64,000 bases of DNA. It comes from Falsirhodobacter flavus (GTDB lineage Bacteria > Pseudomonadota > Alphaproteobacteria > Rhodobacterales > Rhodobacteraceae). Numbering within the stretch: position 1 is the stretch's first letter; every line of letters starts with the position of its first letter. The notes beneath the pieces were generated by a model. It saw nothing but the letters and a program-made list of their open reading frames with translations, had not been told where the DNA came from and ran no database searches. The stretch spans positions 1,054,001 to 1,118,000 of the forward strand of contig JARWBI010000001.1 of NCBI GenBank assembly GCA_029846755.1. The letters run 5' to 3'. The position numbers and the translations under genes were made by a program. This document shows positions 54,101 through 62,967 of the stretch, one piece after another.

Positions 54101-56879
54101 CGATGACCGCGCCATTCTCGTCCAGTTGCAGCATCCGAACATTGTCCCCGACCGAGAATTGCGTGACCAGAAGCGCGCCCTTCAACGTCGGCCCGAAGGC
54201 ATTGCCCTGATATTCGATGGCCCCATTGGGCGAGCGGTTATAGCCGAGGTTGTAGATGTCGCGCAGATCGTAGTCGGCGTCGGGCTTCACCCCCACGGCA
54301 TAGCCGTTGGTCAGGGGATCGCCGTCGTTGCCGCTGACCACCTCGTTCGGGTCCTTGCCGGCGGTCGGGTTGCCGCCGTTCAGGATATATTCCTTCCGCA
54401 GCGAATTGGGGTGGCCATAGAAGCCGCCCTTGTCCACATCGAACAGATAGTCGAACTGTTTCGGCGCATTGACCAACGATGTGTCGAACGCCGTCTGCGT
54501 CGGATCGTCCGGCGTCAGACCGCCCGCAGCCGTGCCATTGGTCGGCACATAGAGGTTGCCGTTGGAATGCCAGACGAGGTCATAGGCATTGCGCACTCCG
54601 GTGGCATAGATCTTGACCACGGCATCCGAGGCGAACGGGTTGTAATAGCCCGGATAGGTGCCGTTCGCGTTGAAACCGGAAGGCGCGCGATAGGTCGGGT
54701 TGCTGGTGCTGGGTTCGGTCTGAAGGTTGAAGCCGCCCGCAGGCGGGGTGCGAGAGGGGTCGATCTCGAGCACCGAGGCGCTGAGCAGCCGTTCGGGCCG
54801 CGCGCCCCATGCCGAATCCGGCGATCCGGCGGCAGAGTTCGACCCTTGCGTCAGGTAAAGCAGATGGTCCGGCCCAGTGGCCGACGGATTGTCTCGGAAT
54901 TCGAGGCTGTTGGTCAGGTGATCCCCGCCCGACCGCGGCAGGTTGCGCGCATAGGTTTCCGCCGTCGCCCCGGTGAAGGACTGCCCCTCGCCCAGCACGA
55001 TCTTGGAAATGCGGCCCGAAAATTCCGGAGTATTGAAAGCGGTGGATTCGCGCGGGATCGGTGCGTTGTCGGTGATCCAGATGGTGCGCGGATCGTCTGG
55101 ATCGAAGGTGAAGCCGACGATGCCGCGCCGCTGCCCGTTCGGCGCATCGAAATAATCCAGCGACAGGCTTTCCTTGCTGGCCTTGTTCAGCGTGCCATCC
55201 TCGTTCACCGTCCAACGATGGATCTCGCCGGTGATGGTGGCGGCATAGAGCTTGCCGTCGCGGCCAAGCTCTATGGCAGTGAACCCGCCCGCCCCGTCGG
55301 CAAAGCCATTCAGGACGGTGACAGTGTCGAAGCCGACCTCTTTCGGCGCGATCACGGGCGTCTCGCCGGTAACGAAGGTGGTGGTCAGATCCTGCATCTG
55401 GCGCAGCGGGGCGTTCGGATCGCTCAGGCTGCCAAGGTCCAGCACATTTTCGATCTTCAGCGTATAGGACGTGTTCTCCTTCAGCGGATCGATGGGGCGG
55501 ATGTTCAGCGTATCAGCCCCGCCCGAGATCTGGACGGCAACGGCAACCTCGGAGCCTGTCTGCGTTTCCACCAGCTTGACGTTGTCGGTGTAGGAGATGT
55601 TCGGCCCGCGATAGCCTACGCCCTGCAGCGATACGCCGACCACCAGCGTCGAGGTCGGGTCGATATCGACCGGCAGCTTGCCGTTCGCGCCAATGGCAAT
55701 GGAAACTTGTCCATCGGCCAGCGAATCCGCGACCGGGGCGGTGAAGAAGGAATAATCGGCATTGGCCGGGCGATTGTCGGTCGGGGTCAGGTCCTGGATG
55801 CGCTCGACCTCAAGCCACTGGATTTCGGTATTGGTGCCGCCGATGGAATCGATGGTCAGACGCCCGTCCGTCACCGTCACCGCCTTGGTCACCAGCGTCG
55901 ATCGGAAGCCGCCCCCTGCCTGCGATCCGCTGGGCGGGTTGGCGGGCACCCAACTGGTCATCGCAGACTGGCCCTCCATCCTCAGGGCATATGTGCTGTC
56001 GAACGCGCCCGCCGTGTCGCCGATGGATGCCTTGACCAGATAGGTTCCGTTTTCGATCGCCATCTCCCACGCGCGCGCGCCTGCGGCACCGGCCGAGGGA
56101 TATTCGAAATGGGCATAGGTCTTCTGCAGGTTCGACGCCCCCGACACGCTGCCCTTGTACCACGCAGCCCCCGAAGGCAGCGCCGATGCGATCGTCCCGT
56201 TCGCCGTGCCGTCCGCCACCGACGCCTCGGTCACCCAGCCAAAGCTGCGCCCCCCGCCCCGTGCGCCATAGGCGGCTCCGGTATCCGCGATGAACCCGGA
56301 GGGCGTCTGGTATCCCGACGGAAGCCCCTGCGCCGCTTGCCCCGCAGGGGGCTGGAAATTGATCTTCGCAACAGGATCGAAGAATATCTGGTCGCGAGCA
56401 TCGACCGGCCCCGCCGGATTGATATCGACATTGTCGAGGTTCGGCGCATTCGTCGTCGTGTTTGCCCAAGAGATGGTATTCGCCCCCGCCGCCAGCGTCA
56501 CGTTGACGGTCGCCTCGGACCACGTCTTCCACCCCGTCGCCGCCGGTGCGCCGGTCGAAGGGAAGGACAGGTTCTGCGTTACACCGCCGACCGTCACCGC
56601 CATCGGCCTGTCGGACGCGCCGCCATTTGCATAGCGGAACGACAGCTCGTAGCTGCCTGCCTCTGCCGCAGTATAGGAGAAGGACGCACGATCGCCGATG
56701 TCGTTGCCAAGATCCAGATAGCCGGTTCCCTCGTAGCCGGGCCGGAGCCTGTTTGCGTCATATTCCAGCCCCGGCCCCGAATTGGCCGCAGTCGCACCCG
56801 GCTCCGGGTTCGTAGGGGTTCGCGCTATGGAATCGCCGTCGGCATCGATGATGGAAAAGGTTTCGGCTTCGATTTTCAT
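51138..56879 (-). CDS. Giant multidomain carbohydrate-binding protein with glucose/sorbosone-dehydrogenase-like propeller
   Basis: A 1,913-residue protein. By eye, in order: CBM6/CBM35-like domain (1-152, starting MKIEAETFSIIDADGD), malectin-like region (170-360), Ig-like domain (375-500), six-bladed propeller of the GSDH/NHL type (520-965, e.g. TAIELGRDGKLYAATITGEI, VWHSNGNLYVPTNG), Ig-like domain (970-1080), CBM6-like domains at 1085-1245, 1262-1395 and 1408-1516, a choice-of-anchor-D-like domain (1520-1650), and a C-terminal module (1650-1913) with INYDYNDNLFVIEGV. It has a GAGGAA ribosome-binding site, no N-terminal signal peptide and no RTX nonapeptides. A surface or secreted sugar-binding role is inferred; type I-like export is possible. 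Low charge and many Asn, Thr and Gly fit an extracellular protein. Confidence 0.82.
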   Translation of the reverse strand: MKIEAETFSIIDADGDSIARTPTNPEPGATAANSGPGLEYDANRLRPGYEGTGYLDLGNDIGDRASFSYTAAEAGSYELSFRYANGGASDRPMAVTVGGVTQNLSFPSTGAPAATGWKTWSEATVNVTLAAGANTISWANTTTNAPNLDNVDINPAGPVDARDQIFFDPVAKINFQPPAGQAAQGLPSGYQTPSGFIADTGAAYGARGGGRSFGWVTEASVADGTANGTIASALPSGAAWYKGSVSGASNLQKTYAHFEYPSAGAAGARAWEMAIENGTYLVKASIGDTAGAFDSTYALRMEGQSAMTSWVPANPPSGSQAGGGFRSTLVTKAVTVTDGRLTIDSIGGTNTEIQWLEVERIQDLTPTDNRPANADYSFFTAPVADSLADGQVSIAIGANGKLPVDIDPTSTLVVGVSLQGVGYRGPNISYTDNVKLVETQTGSEVAVAVQISGGADTLNIRPIDPLKENTSYTLKIENVLDLGSLSDPNAPLRQMQDLTTTFVTGETPVIAPKEVGFDTVTVLNGFADGAGGFTAIELGRDGKLYAATITGEIHRWTVNEDGTLNKASKESLSLDYFDAPNGQRRGIVGFTFDPDDPRTIWITDNAPIPRESTAFNTPEFSGRISKIVLGEGQSFTGATAETYARNLPRSGGDHLTNSLEFRDNPSATGPDHLLYLTQGSNSAAGSPDSAWGARPERLLSASVLEIDPSRTPPAGGFNLQTEPSTSNPTYRAPSGFNANGTYPGYYNPFASDAVVKIYATGVRNAYDLVWHSNGNLYVPTNGTAAGGLTPDDPTQTAFDTSLVNAPKQFDYLFDVDKGGFYGHPNSLRKEYILNGGNPTAGKDPNEVVSGNDGDPLTNGYAVGVKPDADYDLRDIYNLGYNRSPNGAIEYQGNAFGPTLKGALLVTQFSVGDNVRMLQLDENGAVIGDDVLRRPNGAVINNFIDPLDIVENPLTGQLYLMTLNRATGASQVVLMNPKPGVTITDTTADEGGDLALVAVNVTNPAAAVFQVNGLDSDITSLRVSFGGRPEIAVTLDGNNRFTANLAGIPAGPLTAALTVVDDALNTATKSLNFTVPAAPTYQPLVTIQAEDRTPGDGTSVTIPTTGGQIVIRDAQNRETGTQTGMVNGLWTGAYGTDGNTNHTDGVPGGYADFGSTNNDYLTFSFNSASAGAGLLRFRYSNASGNRPLAVEVNGTAIGTQAFNPTGSFATWATVEVAATLKAGLNTVTLRSTANTGPNIDQLEVLKQGGQSPTVPNDGTMTVGGVTYVKYEAEKAVFTGDPAIAAGRGQSGSGFVDFIGPDTETLTWTVSVAQAGSYGMDVVYALGAGKAARPMGLSVNGVAQSPLPFAANSNAAETTWGPQSATINLPAGTSKITITAPGGVAPNVDYLRITQNPQAGGATNPAEIDGSGRIQLETTNGSAKVVSPTTVDFFFTVEDDGLYKFDTAANAGAPNGGALRWYLNGTEVGQTGYPGAGEVSVFADLDAGQQYQLRVVSAAAGANALDYLDVATQPVNNAADIAVQSLDPAYFDDRLHFSWLENAVMPGNADRDMKENASVRITNTGTAPLSVLSSLLEGPFKLANPSALQGLTLAAGASTTVEVLFDRSKYTPPTSNVDGTSTVFEGKLKLVTNDADSPVAEVDLAGFWQSKWESGQEPNVNEVWRIFGFGNRIEGLKLTGGGENSTLSTKDVYAKTDDTEVLSPYWKIADGVTNARITQIAALHGPGGATMGIHNPDTKSGTINFWNHQTADNQRLLPNVTNETTFATKVFSRTDVPDGWKGDDVFGINVAGLSSDPRLNPRGGVEVPGAQQGHSVKIFQAVDASGTAIPNVFLGIMDYTGINYDYNDNLFVIEGVAPVGTGPSTPIGAVAADAPSLMQADEFLFLPALALADALIETPPDEPLPIFTDLPDYLL

Positions 56880-57563
56880 TGCGATTTCCTCGGGTCATGA
56901 GTTCCGGCTGCGGAGATTACACGGCGGGCGGTCGCCCCCCAGGTCCTCACGAGGGCTTCATCCTGCGACGGAGGACAGTGGACATTGAACTTCTTCTTTC
57001 AAACCATATCCGACGCCGAATCGTGCCGTTGATGCCTTTCGATTCCATGCGTTGCGCTCCAGTTTGCCGCGACACACAAACTATTTTGACCGTGATGCTG
57101 AAACATATTGCAAGTACGTCAAGGATTCTTTGATGATTCGATCAATCCAATTTTCAATCTAAGGTTGATAGTTGTTTTCGAATATACTTTTATATGGGTA
57201 AATCAGCAGTAGACCATTTCACATTTCATTCGGTAATAAATTGATCAGAACCGCGCGGCAGTCTGGGATTAATCGCCCCCTCCCCGCCGAGCAACTTTCG
57301 GTTAGAAACTCGAAATCCTTTTGCGTATTGGCTAGTAAACATCGCTTCTTGCAATGAAGCATCTAGGCTGCTGCGAAATACGTTTTGAGCAGAGTTTTGT
57401 TATATAGAACTTTTCACATCATGTAGAGGGATGAAAAACATTTGCGCCCCCATCCGCCGAAAGTTTTTCAATTAAAGTTCGGTTCGGCTGCTAACATATT
57501 TAGGGAATCGCCATGGCAACTCTTATCGATTAACCAGTTTCCGATTGAATGTGGGGATGTGAA
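56880..57563. other. 684-bp AT-rich gap upstream of the EctB-like/NRPS operon
   Basis: No convincing gene or RNA was found. The part from about 57060 to 57540 is much richer in A and T than its surroundings, with stretches such as ACTTTTATATGGGTAAATC, and contains only short frames. It holds the divergent promoters of the giant gene and the EctB-like gene. The composition suggests either a silenced or regulated promoter region or foreign DNA. Confidence 0.6.
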
Positions 57564-58844
57564 ATGCGTGATTCCGCGCAATCCGACGTGATGTCGTCCG
57601 TGTTCGAAACGAGGGAGTCGCAGGTTCGAAGTTACTGCCGTTCCTATCCCGTCGTCTTCAGCCACGCGGCGGGCAGCCTGATCCATGACGCTTCAGGCCA
57701 GGAATACATCGACTTCCTGTCGGGTTGCGCGTCTCTCAATTACGGTCACAACGACCCGGACATGAAGCGGGCCCTGATCCGCCATATCGAAGCGGACGGG
57801 ATCGCGCACGGGCTCGACATGTTCACGACGACCAAGGCGGCGTTTCTGGAGACCTTCAGCCGGTATATCCTTGATGCGCGCGGGCTAGACTATCGCGTGC
57901 AGTTCACCGGACCGACCGGCGCAAACGCGGTCGAGGCGGCGTTGAAGCTGGCTCGCAAGATCACCGGGCGAACGAATGTCGTTGCCTTCACCAACGGCTA
58001 TCACGGGGTGACGATGGGGGCGCTGGCGGCCACTGGGAACCGCGGCAACCGCATAGGCCCGGCGCTGGGCCTTGGCGGCGTGTCGCGCTTTCCCTTCGAC
58101 GGGTATCTTGGCCCCGCGATCGACACGGCGGACTTGCTTGAAAAGATGCTGGACGACCCATCGGGCGGCATCGACGCCCCCGCCGCCATCATCGTCGAAG
58201 CCGTGCAAGGCGAAGGCGGGCTCAACGTCGCACGCCCCGCATGGCTTCGCCGGATCGCAGAGATCGCCCGCCGCCACGGCGCGCTGCTGATCCTGGACGA
58301 AATCCAGGCGGGTTGCGGACGGTCGGGGGATTTCTTCGGCTTCGAACAATCCGGCATCGAACCCGATCTTGTCACCATGTCGAAATCCTTGTCGGGTTTC
58401 GGTCTGCCCATGGCCATCCTGCTGATCCATCCGCGCCACGATGTCTGGTCGCCGGGGGAACATAACGGCACGTTCCGGGGCAACACCCACGCCTTCGTCA
58501 CCGCGCGCGTCGCGGTCGAGAAGTTCTGGTCGGATCCCAGTTTCGCTACGCAGGTCGCCGTCAAGGCGGAACGGCTTGGTCAACGCCTGTCCGCAATAGC
58601 CCGATCGGTTCGCGGCAGCAGGGTCAAGGGGCGCGGAATGATCCGGGGGCTCGATTGCCGGTCCGGCAGCCTCGCCTCCGACATCATCGCGCGGTGCCAC
58701 AATGCAGGGCTCATCATCGAAACCTCCGGCCCGCACGGAGAGGTGGTCAAGGTCCTCGCGGCGCTGACCATTCCGAACGAAGTGCTGGATCGCGGCCTCG
58801 ACATCCTTGAGGGGGCAGCGCGCGCAGCGGCCACTTCGCATTAG
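57564..58844 (+). CDS. EctB-like diaminobutyrate--2-oxoglutarate aminotransferase
   Basis: A 426-residue class III PLP aminotransferase. The EctB hallmarks are visible: ETRESQVRSYCRSYPVVFSH, EYIDFLSGCASLNYGHNDP, ADGIAHGLDMFTTTKAAF and YRVQFTGPTGANAVEAAL. The cofactor Lys is in TMSKSLSGFG (Lys274) and the Asp in LILDEIQAGCGRSG. It would make L-2,4-diaminobutyrate from aspartate semialdehyde with glutamate. There are no ectA or ectC neighbours, so ectoine is not the product; the following NRPS-like gene (22 bases downstream) is the likely user. ATG 57564 was chosen (GGGGATG upstream). Confidence 0.88.
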   Translation: MRDSAQSDVMSSVFETRESQVRSYCRSYPVVFSHAAGSLIHDASGQEYIDFLSGCASLNYGHNDPDMKRALIRHIEADGIAHGLDMFTTTKAAFLETFSRYILDARGLDYRVQFTGPTGANAVEAALKLARKITGRTNVVAFTNGYHGVTMGALAATGNRGNRIGPALGLGGVSRFPFDGYLGPAIDTADLLEKMLDDPSGGIDAPAAIIVEAVQGEGGLNVARPAWLRRIAEIARRHGALLILDEIQAGCGRSGDFFGFEQSGIEPDLVTMSKSLSGFGLPMAILLIHPRHDVWSPGEHNGTFRGNTHAFVTARVAVEKFWSDPSFATQVAVKAERLGQRLSAIARSVRGSRVKGRGMIRGLDCRSGSLASDIIARCHNAGLIIETSGPHGEVVKVLAALTIPNEVLDRGLDILEGAARAAATSH

Positions 58845-58866
58845 CACCCCACGGCGGAGAAATCCC

Positions 58867-61800
58867 ATGAAGGACAACACCGCGGCGCCGGAGCCTTCCG
58901 GCCCGCTTCGTGCCCCGTGCATCCTGCGCGCGGAGGGCGACAACAGCCCCCGTTGGCACCCGGGAGACAGGCTTGAGCATCTTTTCGCAGCGGCGGTCGC
59001 GCGCCAGCCGGATGCCGTCGCCGTCGAAACGCCCGCGGGGTCGATGACTTTCGCCATGCTGGACGTGCAGGCCTCTGCCCTCGCCGCGCGGATGCAGGCG
59101 GCAGGATACGAGGCGGGCGACGTGATCGCGCTCCTGTTCGGTCGCTGCGCCGAGGCCTATGTCGCGATGCTGGCCGTGCTCAGGATCGGGGCTGCCTATG
59201 TTCCGCTCGATCCGGTCTTTCCGCCGGATCGCCTGCGCTACATCACGGCGGATGCCGGTGCCGCCGCCGTCCTGACGACGCGCGAACATATGGCGCTGGC
59301 ACGGACCGCGGAACTTCCTACGATCGCGACGGACCAGACGGGCGGGATCGAGGCCGCGCGCAGGCAGCACCGCGCCGCCTCGCCCGACCTTGCCTATGTC
59401 ATCTACACTTCAGGCTCTACCGGCCGTCCGAAGGGCGTGCGGATCGAACACGCGTCCATCGTCAACTTTTTACGCGTTGCCGCCGAAACCTATGGCTACG
59501 TGCCCGGCGACCGGGTCTATCAGGGGCTGACGCTGGCCTTCGACTTCTCGGTCGAGGAAATCTGGGTGCCGCTGATCGCGGGTGCGACGTTGATTCCAAG
59601 CTGCGCGCCTGGCAGTCTGGTCGGTGCGGACCTGCATGCCTTCCTTGCCCGTCAGCGCATCACCGCGCTGTGCTGCGTGCCGACCCTGCTTGCGACGCTG
59701 GACGAACCGCTGCCCGATCTGCGCCTGCTGATCGTATCCGGCGAAGCCTGCCCCGAGGAAATCGTCCGCCGATGGCATGCACGGGGGCGGACCATCCTGA
59801 ACGCCTACGGCCCGACCGAGATCACCGTGACGGCAACGATCTCGCGTCTTTCGGCGACGGGCGGCGTGACGCTGGGCATGCCGCTTCCGACCTATACCGT
59901 GGTGATCCTGGAACCGGGCGCCGAACGGGCCCTGCCTGACGGAGAGGCGGGAGAGATCGGGATCGCCGGGATCGGTCTTTCCTCGGGCTATGTCGGGCGC
60001 GACGATCTGACGGCGAAGGCGTTCGTTCCCGATTTCCTGCACCTGCCCGACAACCCCTCGGGGCGCATCTATCGCACGGGCGATCTTGGCCGTGTCGGTG
60101 CGGACGGGCTGCTCGAATACCTTGGCCGCATCGACACGCAGGTCAAGATCCGCGGCTACCGCGTAGAGCTTTCGGAGATCGAGTCGCTCGTCCTTCAGCA
60201 GCCGGGCATCGCGCAGGCGGTCGTCTCGACATTCGAGGCCGAGCCGGGGTTGATCGAACTGGTCGCCTATTACACGACCACGGATGCCGTCCCCCCCGAG
60301 ACTCTGGCCGAGGCTCTTGAGAAGGCGCTGCCCTCTTACATGGTCCCCGCCTTCTATGAGCGGCTGGATGCGATTGCGATGCTACCCAGCGACAAGGCCG
60401 ATCGAAAGGCGCTGCCGCCGCCACGCGGGCAGCGGCTGATCCGGCGCAGCGGTGCGTTCGCCCCCGCCGCGACCGCGACCGAGGCCCGCCTTGCCGCGAC
60501 GCTCTCGGATATCCTCGGGATCGAGCGGCTTTCGGTCACCGACGATTTCTTCGCCGATCTGGGTGCGAACTCACTGATCCTCGCGCGGTTCAGCACACGC
60601 GTGCGCCGCGAACTCGGCGCGCCCTGGCTTTCCATGCGCGAAATCTACAGCGCGCCGGACATTCGCGCGCTGGCATCCCTGATCGACGCGTCTTCCGATG
60701 CTGCCTCCGACGCTCCGGCCGCGCCAGAGCCGCATATCGCGTCTTCGGCGGCGTATTGGGCGACGGGGGCCTATCAGCTTTTTGCGGCGTTCCTCGGGAT
60801 CTTGGCAGCGGTGTATCTGGCGCGGGCCGGGCTTGGCTGGGCCATGGAATCAACCGGGCCCGTCAGGCTTTATGCCCGTGCTGCGATACTGTCGATCTTT
60901 GCATTCCTTGCACTGGCGGCATTGCCGGTCGCTGCGAAATGGCTGCTGATCGGGCGCTGGCGTCCCGCCAGCTTCCCGATCTGGAGCTTGTCCTATGCGC
61001 GGTTCTGGACGGTCGCCACCCTGATCCGCTTTTCGCCGCTTGCGCAGGTTCCGGGCACGCCGGTCTACAATGCGTTTCTGCGTGCGCTGGGCGTTCGCGT
61101 GGCGTGGGATGCAATGGTTTTGTGCCCGCCTCCGGTCTGCACCGATCTGGTCAGCATCGGCAGTGGCGCCATCATAGGGCGCGACGTGATGATCCCCGGC
61201 TATCGGGCCGAAGCGGGGCGCATCATTGTAGGGCGTGTGAGCATCGGCACCCGCGCCTTCGTCGGCGATGGGACGGTCTTCGATATCGACACCGGAATGG
61301 AAGACGATGCTGAACTGGGTCACGTCTCGGCGCTGGTGCAGGGGCAGCGGGTTCCAGCGGGCCAAAGCTTCGGCGGAGTTCCAGCCAGACCCTGCAGCAC
61401 GAGGTTCCGCGCCCTGCCCCCCGGCCACGTCGCGCTTTCGCGTCGATTGGGCTTCACGGTGCTTCAGCTGGGGTGGTGGCTGCTTGCCGCAGGTCCGGCG
61501 TCGATCCTGCTTCTGCTGCTGGGAATGGAGGCCTACAAAACCGCCGCGCCGAACTCCGACCTGTTCGCGCATTCGCTTGCAACGCTCCCGGCCTTGCTCG
61601 GCTATGCGCTGCTTCTTTTTCTGGGCGTGATCCTGCTGGACCTTGCGCGGGTCCTCGTTCTGCCGCGGATCGCCTGGCGTTTCCTGCAGGAAGGGCGCAT
61701 CTACCGGCTTTATGGGCTGCGCCACTTCATGCTGCGCACCATCACGGCAAATTCCAACTCTCGCTTCTTCAACCTGCTTTTCGGTGACAGTTCGGCCATC

Positions 61801-62967
61801 GTCCACTACTTGAGGGCCGTCGGATATCACTTTCCCGACATGAAGCAGACCGGATCGAACTTTGGCGTCCAGCAGCGGCATGACGTGCCGTTCCTGTGCG
61901 AATTCGGGTCGGGAACGATGGTCTCGGACGATCTTTCGATGGCGAATGCCGATTTCTCCAACGCCGCTTTCCGGCTGGGCAGGATCCGCTTCGGGCGGGA
62001 CAACTTTCTTGGCAACGACATCGTCTATCCAGCGCAGGGCGCGACGGGGGACAATGTCCTGCTCGGAACGCGCGTCATGGTTCCGGTTGACGGACCGCCC
62101 TCCGGAGATACCGGCCTTCTGGGCGCGCCCGCCTTCGCGATCCCGCGCAGCGTCTCTCGCGATCGCCGTTTCGACAGCTACAAGGCCCCAGCGGTCCTTA
62201 CGGATCGGCTTCGGCTGAAGAACCGCAGCAACCTCTGGACGGGACTTCTATTTCTGGGAGCGCGCTTTGTGCTGCTGGCGGCAGTCGTGACGATGTCGCA
62301 CCTTGTCTGGCATGGGCTGGATCTGACCGGACCGCTGTGGATCGCCGCGCAGATCGTCGCCCTGGACCTTGCCGTGATCGCCCTCGCCATCCTGATCGAG
62401 CGTGCTTCATACGGTTTCGGACGGCACGAGCCGCAGTTCTGCTCGATCTACGATGCAGCGTTCTGGGCGCATGAGCGGTTCTGGAAGCTTTCGGCGGGCG
62501 ATGTTCTGACGGTGCTGAACGGGACCCCTTTCAAGCCCCTTGCCCTTCGCGCCCTGGGCGTGAGCGTCGGGCGCAACCTTTACGATGACGGCTGCGCAGT
62601 TGTTGAACGGACATTGACCACCATCGGCGACGATTGCACGCTGAACATGATGACCACGATTCAAGCGCACTCGCTTGAAGACGGCACGTTCAAATCGGAT
62701 CGCATTGTGGTCGGGAACGGTGTCACGCTCGGGCTTCGGGCCTTCGTGCATTACGGCACCGTGATCGGGGACGGCACCTCGCTTGGCGCCGCAAGCTTTC
62801 TCATGAAGGGCGAGGCGCCCTCGGCCTCCAGCTGCTGGGGCGGCAATCCGGCCCGGCCTTTCGCTGCGATGGCGTCACCGCGGACCGAAGCAGATCGCAA
62901 GGTGGTGGAGTTCGCCCTCCAGCCGGACCCGGCAATGGCAGGCAAGGCCGCCATGTCCCCGTCGTGA
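58867..62967 (+). CDS. Pls/PosA-type membrane NRPS-like poly(amino acid) synthetase
   Basis: A 1,366-residue protein built like epsilon-poly-L-lysine synthetase. An adenylation domain (about 30-515) has TSGSTGRPKG (181-190), FDFSVEEIW (225-233), NAYGPTE (312-318), YRTGDLGRVGADGLLEYLGR and SDKADRKAL with Lys510. A carrier domain follows with LGANSL (Ser569). Then come three tandem hexapeptide/C-like modules (about 700-850, 960-1110, 1200-1345), each after a pair of membrane helices (about 628-700, 855-930, 1115-1180), giving six helices. There is no thioesterase. It would activate one amino acid, probably diaminobutyrate, and link units iteratively at the inner membrane. GGAG lies 8 bases before the ATG. 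Substrate and chain length are inferred. Confidence 0.88.
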   Translation: MKDNTAAPEPSGPLRAPCILRAEGDNSPRWHPGDRLEHLFAAAVARQPDAVAVETPAGSMTFAMLDVQASALAARMQAAGYEAGDVIALLFGRCAEAYVAMLAVLRIGAAYVPLDPVFPPDRLRYITADAGAAAVLTTREHMALARTAELPTIATDQTGGIEAARRQHRAASPDLAYVIYTSGSTGRPKGVRIEHASIVNFLRVAAETYGYVPGDRVYQGLTLAFDFSVEEIWVPLIAGATLIPSCAPGSLVGADLHAFLARQRITALCCVPTLLATLDEPLPDLRLLIVSGEACPEEIVRRWHARGRTILNAYGPTEITVTATISRLSATGGVTLGMPLPTYTVVILEPGAERALPDGEAGEIGIAGIGLSSGYVGRDDLTAKAFVPDFLHLPDNPSGRIYRTGDLGRVGADGLLEYLGRIDTQVKIRGYRVELSEIESLVLQQPGIAQAVVSTFEAEPGLIELVAYYTTTDAVPPETLAEALEKALPSYMVPAFYERLDAIAMLPSDKADRKALPPPRGQRLIRRSGAFAPAATATEARLAATLSDILGIERLSVTDDFFADLGANSLILARFSTRVRRELGAPWLSMREIYSAPDIRALASLIDASSDAASDAPAAPEPHIASSAAYWATGAYQLFAAFLGILAAVYLARAGLGWAMESTGPVRLYARAAILSIFAFLALAALPVAAKWLLIGRWRPASFPIWSLSYARFWTVATLIRFSPLAQVPGTPVYNAFLRALGVRVAWDAMVLCPPPVCTDLVSIGSGAIIGRDVMIPGYRAEAGRIIVGRVSIGTRAFVGDGTVFDIDTGMEDDAELGHVSALVQGQRVPAGQSFGGVPARPCSTRFRALPPGHVALSRRLGFTVLQLGWWLLAAGPASILLLLLGMEAYKTAAPNSDLFAHSLATLPALLGYALLLFLGVILLDLARVLVLPRIAWRFLQEGRIYRLYGLRHFMLRTITANSNSRFFNLLFGDSSAIVHYLRAVGYHFPDMKQTGSNFGVQQRHDVPFLCEFGSGTMVSDDLSMANADFSNAAFRLGRIRFGRDNFLGNDIVYPAQGATGDNVLLGTRVMVPVDGPPSGDTGLLGAPAFAIPRSVSRDRRFDSYKAPAVLTDRLRLKNRSNLWTGLLFLGARFVLLAAVVTMSHLVWHGLDLTGPLWIAAQIVALDLAVIALAILIERASYGFGRHEPQFCSIYDAAFWAHERFWKLSAGDVLTVLNGTPFKPLALRALGVSVGRNLYDDGCAVVERTLTTIGDDCTLNMMTTIQAHSLEDGTFKSDRIVVGNGVTLGLRAFVHYGTVIGDGTSLGAASFLMKGEAPSASSCWGGNPARPFAAMASPRTEADRKVVEFALQPDPAMAGKAAMSPS

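Noticed and set aside
53133-56900. 1,255-codon open frame opposite the giant gene
   Set aside because: It is Arg/Gly-rich, has no domain-like sequence or ribosome-binding site and mirrors a GC-rich coding strand. It is a shadow frame.
57564-58844. Ectoine biosynthesis as the role of the EctB-like gene
   Set aside because: ectA and ectC are absent, and the next gene is a poly(amino acid) synthetase-type protein.
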